The position numbers and the translations under genes were made by a program. A stretch of 5,789 bases of DNA, from contig JANZZA010000638.1 in assembly GCA_026419655.1 (NCBI GenBank), positions 1 through 5,789 on the forward strand, written 5' to 3'. This document shows, one piece after another, positions 4,679 to 5,789 of this stretch; the first letter of the stretch is position 1; every line of letters begins with the position of its first letter. Source of the stretch: Armatimonadota bacterium. Lineage in GTDB: Bacteria; Armatimonadota; Zipacnadia; Zipacnadales; FEN-943. The notes below the pieces were generated by a model that was given only the letters and a program-made list of their open reading frames with translations, made no database searches and had not been told where the DNA came from.

Positions 4679-5060
4679 GCTCGGCCCTCCCCGTACGCCT
4701 ATTTAGCCCCGTAAAAGTCTTCTCTCGGCGATGTCTCGAAGCCAGCGACCATCCTTAGGTGACTGTTGCAAAACCTGAGTTAGCCGGCCTGAAGCGAAGG
4801 AGTTGTACAACTGCGCTGCTCGACCTTGGACCTGTAAACACGCCCGGGAGGCCGGAAAGCGACTTTTGCAACAGTCTCCTTAGGAAAGCCCTCTCCCCGT
4901 GGTAATCTCCCCTAAAAGAACTGCACTACAGTGCTCCTACCCTTTTTCTGTCGCCGTCTCCGCTACAGTCGCGCTCTCACAACATGCCCTGATGGACAAA
5001 CATGTGGACAAGCCCGCCAGCCAAAGCAAACCCACCGGCGGTCAGCCCCCCTAACACCGA
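4679..5060. other. Intergenic region upstream of flgM, with element D
   Basis: Apart from copy D (4761-4876), I see no gene in this stretch. It holds a short dyad GCACT-AC-AGTGC (4923-4934) and a direct repeat TGGACAA at 4993-4999 and 5005-5011 (12 bases apart), both of unknown meaning. No clear terminator for the minus-strand glycosyltransferase ending at 5061 was found. Confidence 0.5.
4761..4876. mobile_element. MITE-like inverted-repeat element, copy D
   Basis: This 116-bp copy is the best preserved. The left end is GACTGTTGCAAAAC and the right end reads GACTGTTGCAAAAG on the other strand, giving 13 identical terminal bases. It is flanked by a perfect 8-bp direct repeat TCCTTAGG (4752-4759 and 4877-4884), a clear target-site duplication. 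Internal stem: CCGGCCT (4784-4790) against AGGCCGG (4849-4855). The GTAC is here part of a 12-bp palindrome AGTTGTACAACT (4801-4812). There is no coding capacity. Confidence 0.85.
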
Positions 5061-5789
5061 CTAGGTCCTCCGCCCAGCAGCGCGCTCCCGCGCCTCACTG
5101 AGAACCTCGAAAAGCACGTCCGCGACCGCCTCGGCCGAAAAAGCTCCCGTGACCCTCTGCCGGCCAATGGCAGCCATCTCCCGGCGCTTCAGGGGCCGCT
5201 CCACAAGATCCACCAACACCGATGCCAGCGCGCTTACGTTGCCCTCAGGATAGACCACTCCACACGTTCTCTTGATAAGTCCAGGTATTGACCCCGAGTC
5301 CGCCCCCACGACAGCCACACCGCAGGCCTGTGCCTCGACGATGGCTCGGCCAAACTGCTCCCGCCACCGACCGGTGGTGCGAGACGGCAACACCAGGATA
5401 TCCATAGCCCTGTAGTACGCTGGCATTTCCGCGTGCGGAATGGCACCCACGAAACTAACAGGACACGAAAGCCGGCCCGCCAGCGTTTCCAGCCGGGCTC
5501 GTTCCGGCCCCTCCCCAACTATAAGCACCGAAACAGGTGCCTGCGTCCACCTCTGAATGAGCGCCACGGCGTCAAGCAAGTCGCCAACCCCTTTTTCAGG
5601 CACCAGCCGCCCGGCATACCCAATAACAGTTCCGCGCAGACCCAGCCTCTCACGCAGTCCCGTCTCGTCCCCTGGCGAGTACAGCCGCAAATCCGCCGCG
5701 TGCGGGACAATGCGAATCGGCGCAGGGCATCCCTGCTGGCGCAGGACCTCACCGACCGTGGTATCGGTCACGGCCACCACATGGGCGGC
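5061..5789 (-). CDS. GT4 family glycosyltransferase, N-terminus beyond window
   Basis: 242 residues are visible; the frame is open through the window edge (codons for A-A-H precede VVAVTDTT), so the apparent GTG at 5780 is not the start. About 140-150 N-terminal residues, forming the acceptor-binding Rossmann domain, are missing. What is seen is the donor-binding domain of a GT-B enzyme: VAVTDTT...VPHAADLRLYSP linking the domains, then IGYAGRLVPEKGVGDLLDA, VLIVGEGPERARLE, VSFVGAIPHAEMPAYYRAMDILVLPS, and the E-x7-E motif in EQFGRAIVEAQACG. GT4 enzymes are retaining and use nucleotide sugars to build polysaccharide, glycolipid or glycoprotein chains on the cytoplasmic face. The acceptor cannot be told. 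It reads toward flgM on the same strand, but 446 bases, element D and an independent sigma-28 promoter separate them. Confidence 0.92.
   Translation of the reverse strand, partial: AAHVVAVTDTTVGEVLRQQGCPAPIRIVPHAADLRLYSPGDETGLRERLGLRGTVIGYAGRLVPEKGVGDLLDAVALIQRWTQAPVSVLIVGEGPERARLETLAGRLSCPVSFVGAIPHAEMPAYYRAMDILVLPSRTTGRWREQFGRAIVEAQACGVAVVGADSGSIPGLIKRTCGVVYPEGNVSALASVLVDLVERPLKRREMAAIGRQRVTGAFSAEAVADVLFEVLSEARERAAGRRT

Noticed and set aside
439..4876. CRISPR array or REP-type short repeats
   Set aside because: The copies are about 118 bp, irregularly placed, divergent inside, and carry terminal inverted repeats with target duplications rather than identical repeats with regular spacers.

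Overview
The window looks like a metagenomic or draft-genome contig from a high-GC, motile bacterium, most likely a Firmicute (Clostridia/Moorella-type). This is inferred from strong GGGAGGTG-like ribosome binding sites, a sigma-A type promoter, and a FlgM-like gene behind an almost perfect sigma-28 flagellar promoter. The first 36 bases are not genomic: positions 4-36 are the Illumina Nextera transposase adapter, so the contig really begins at 37.

Layout: (1) 37-264 (+), the C-terminal end of a P-loop kinase, probably dephospho-CoA kinase (coaE). (2) 265-666, intergenic, holding one copy of a short inverted-repeat element and then a clear promoter. (3) 667-1029 and 1108-1557 (+), two small, apparently exported, tyrosine-rich proteins probably sharing one transcript; the second carries eight (Y/W)xxG tetrapeptides. 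(4) A perfect 13-bp hairpin at 1595-1623 between convergent genes. (5) 1646-2473 (-), a class I SAM-dependent methyltransferase resembling RsmJ. (6) 2474-3190, intergenic, with two tandem copies of the same element. (7) 3191-4189 (+), a membrane-anchored GT2 glycosyltransferase whose C-terminal tail is made of 24-bp tandem repeats that run on beyond its amber stop. (8) 4348-4614 (-), flgM. (9) 4615-5060, intergenic, with the sigma-28 promoter and a fourth copy of the element. (10) 5061-5789 (-), a GT4 glycosyltransferase cut by the window edge.

The most notable structures are three. First, there is a family of four 116-119 bp MITE-like elements with GACTGTTGCAAAA ends, 8-bp direct repeats in the two clearest cases, and a long-range stem kept in every copy by different base pairs. 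Second, an octapeptide repeat tail on the GT2 enzyme appears to have been cut short by one in-frame TAG; its older stop would overlap the flgM stop. Third, a monocistronic-looking flgM lies behind a textbook sigma-28 promoter. The two glycosyltransferases and flgM suggest a surface-polysaccharide or flagellum-related neighbourhood, but no flagellar structural gene is in view. No complete transposase gene, tRNA, rRNA or CRISPR array was seen.
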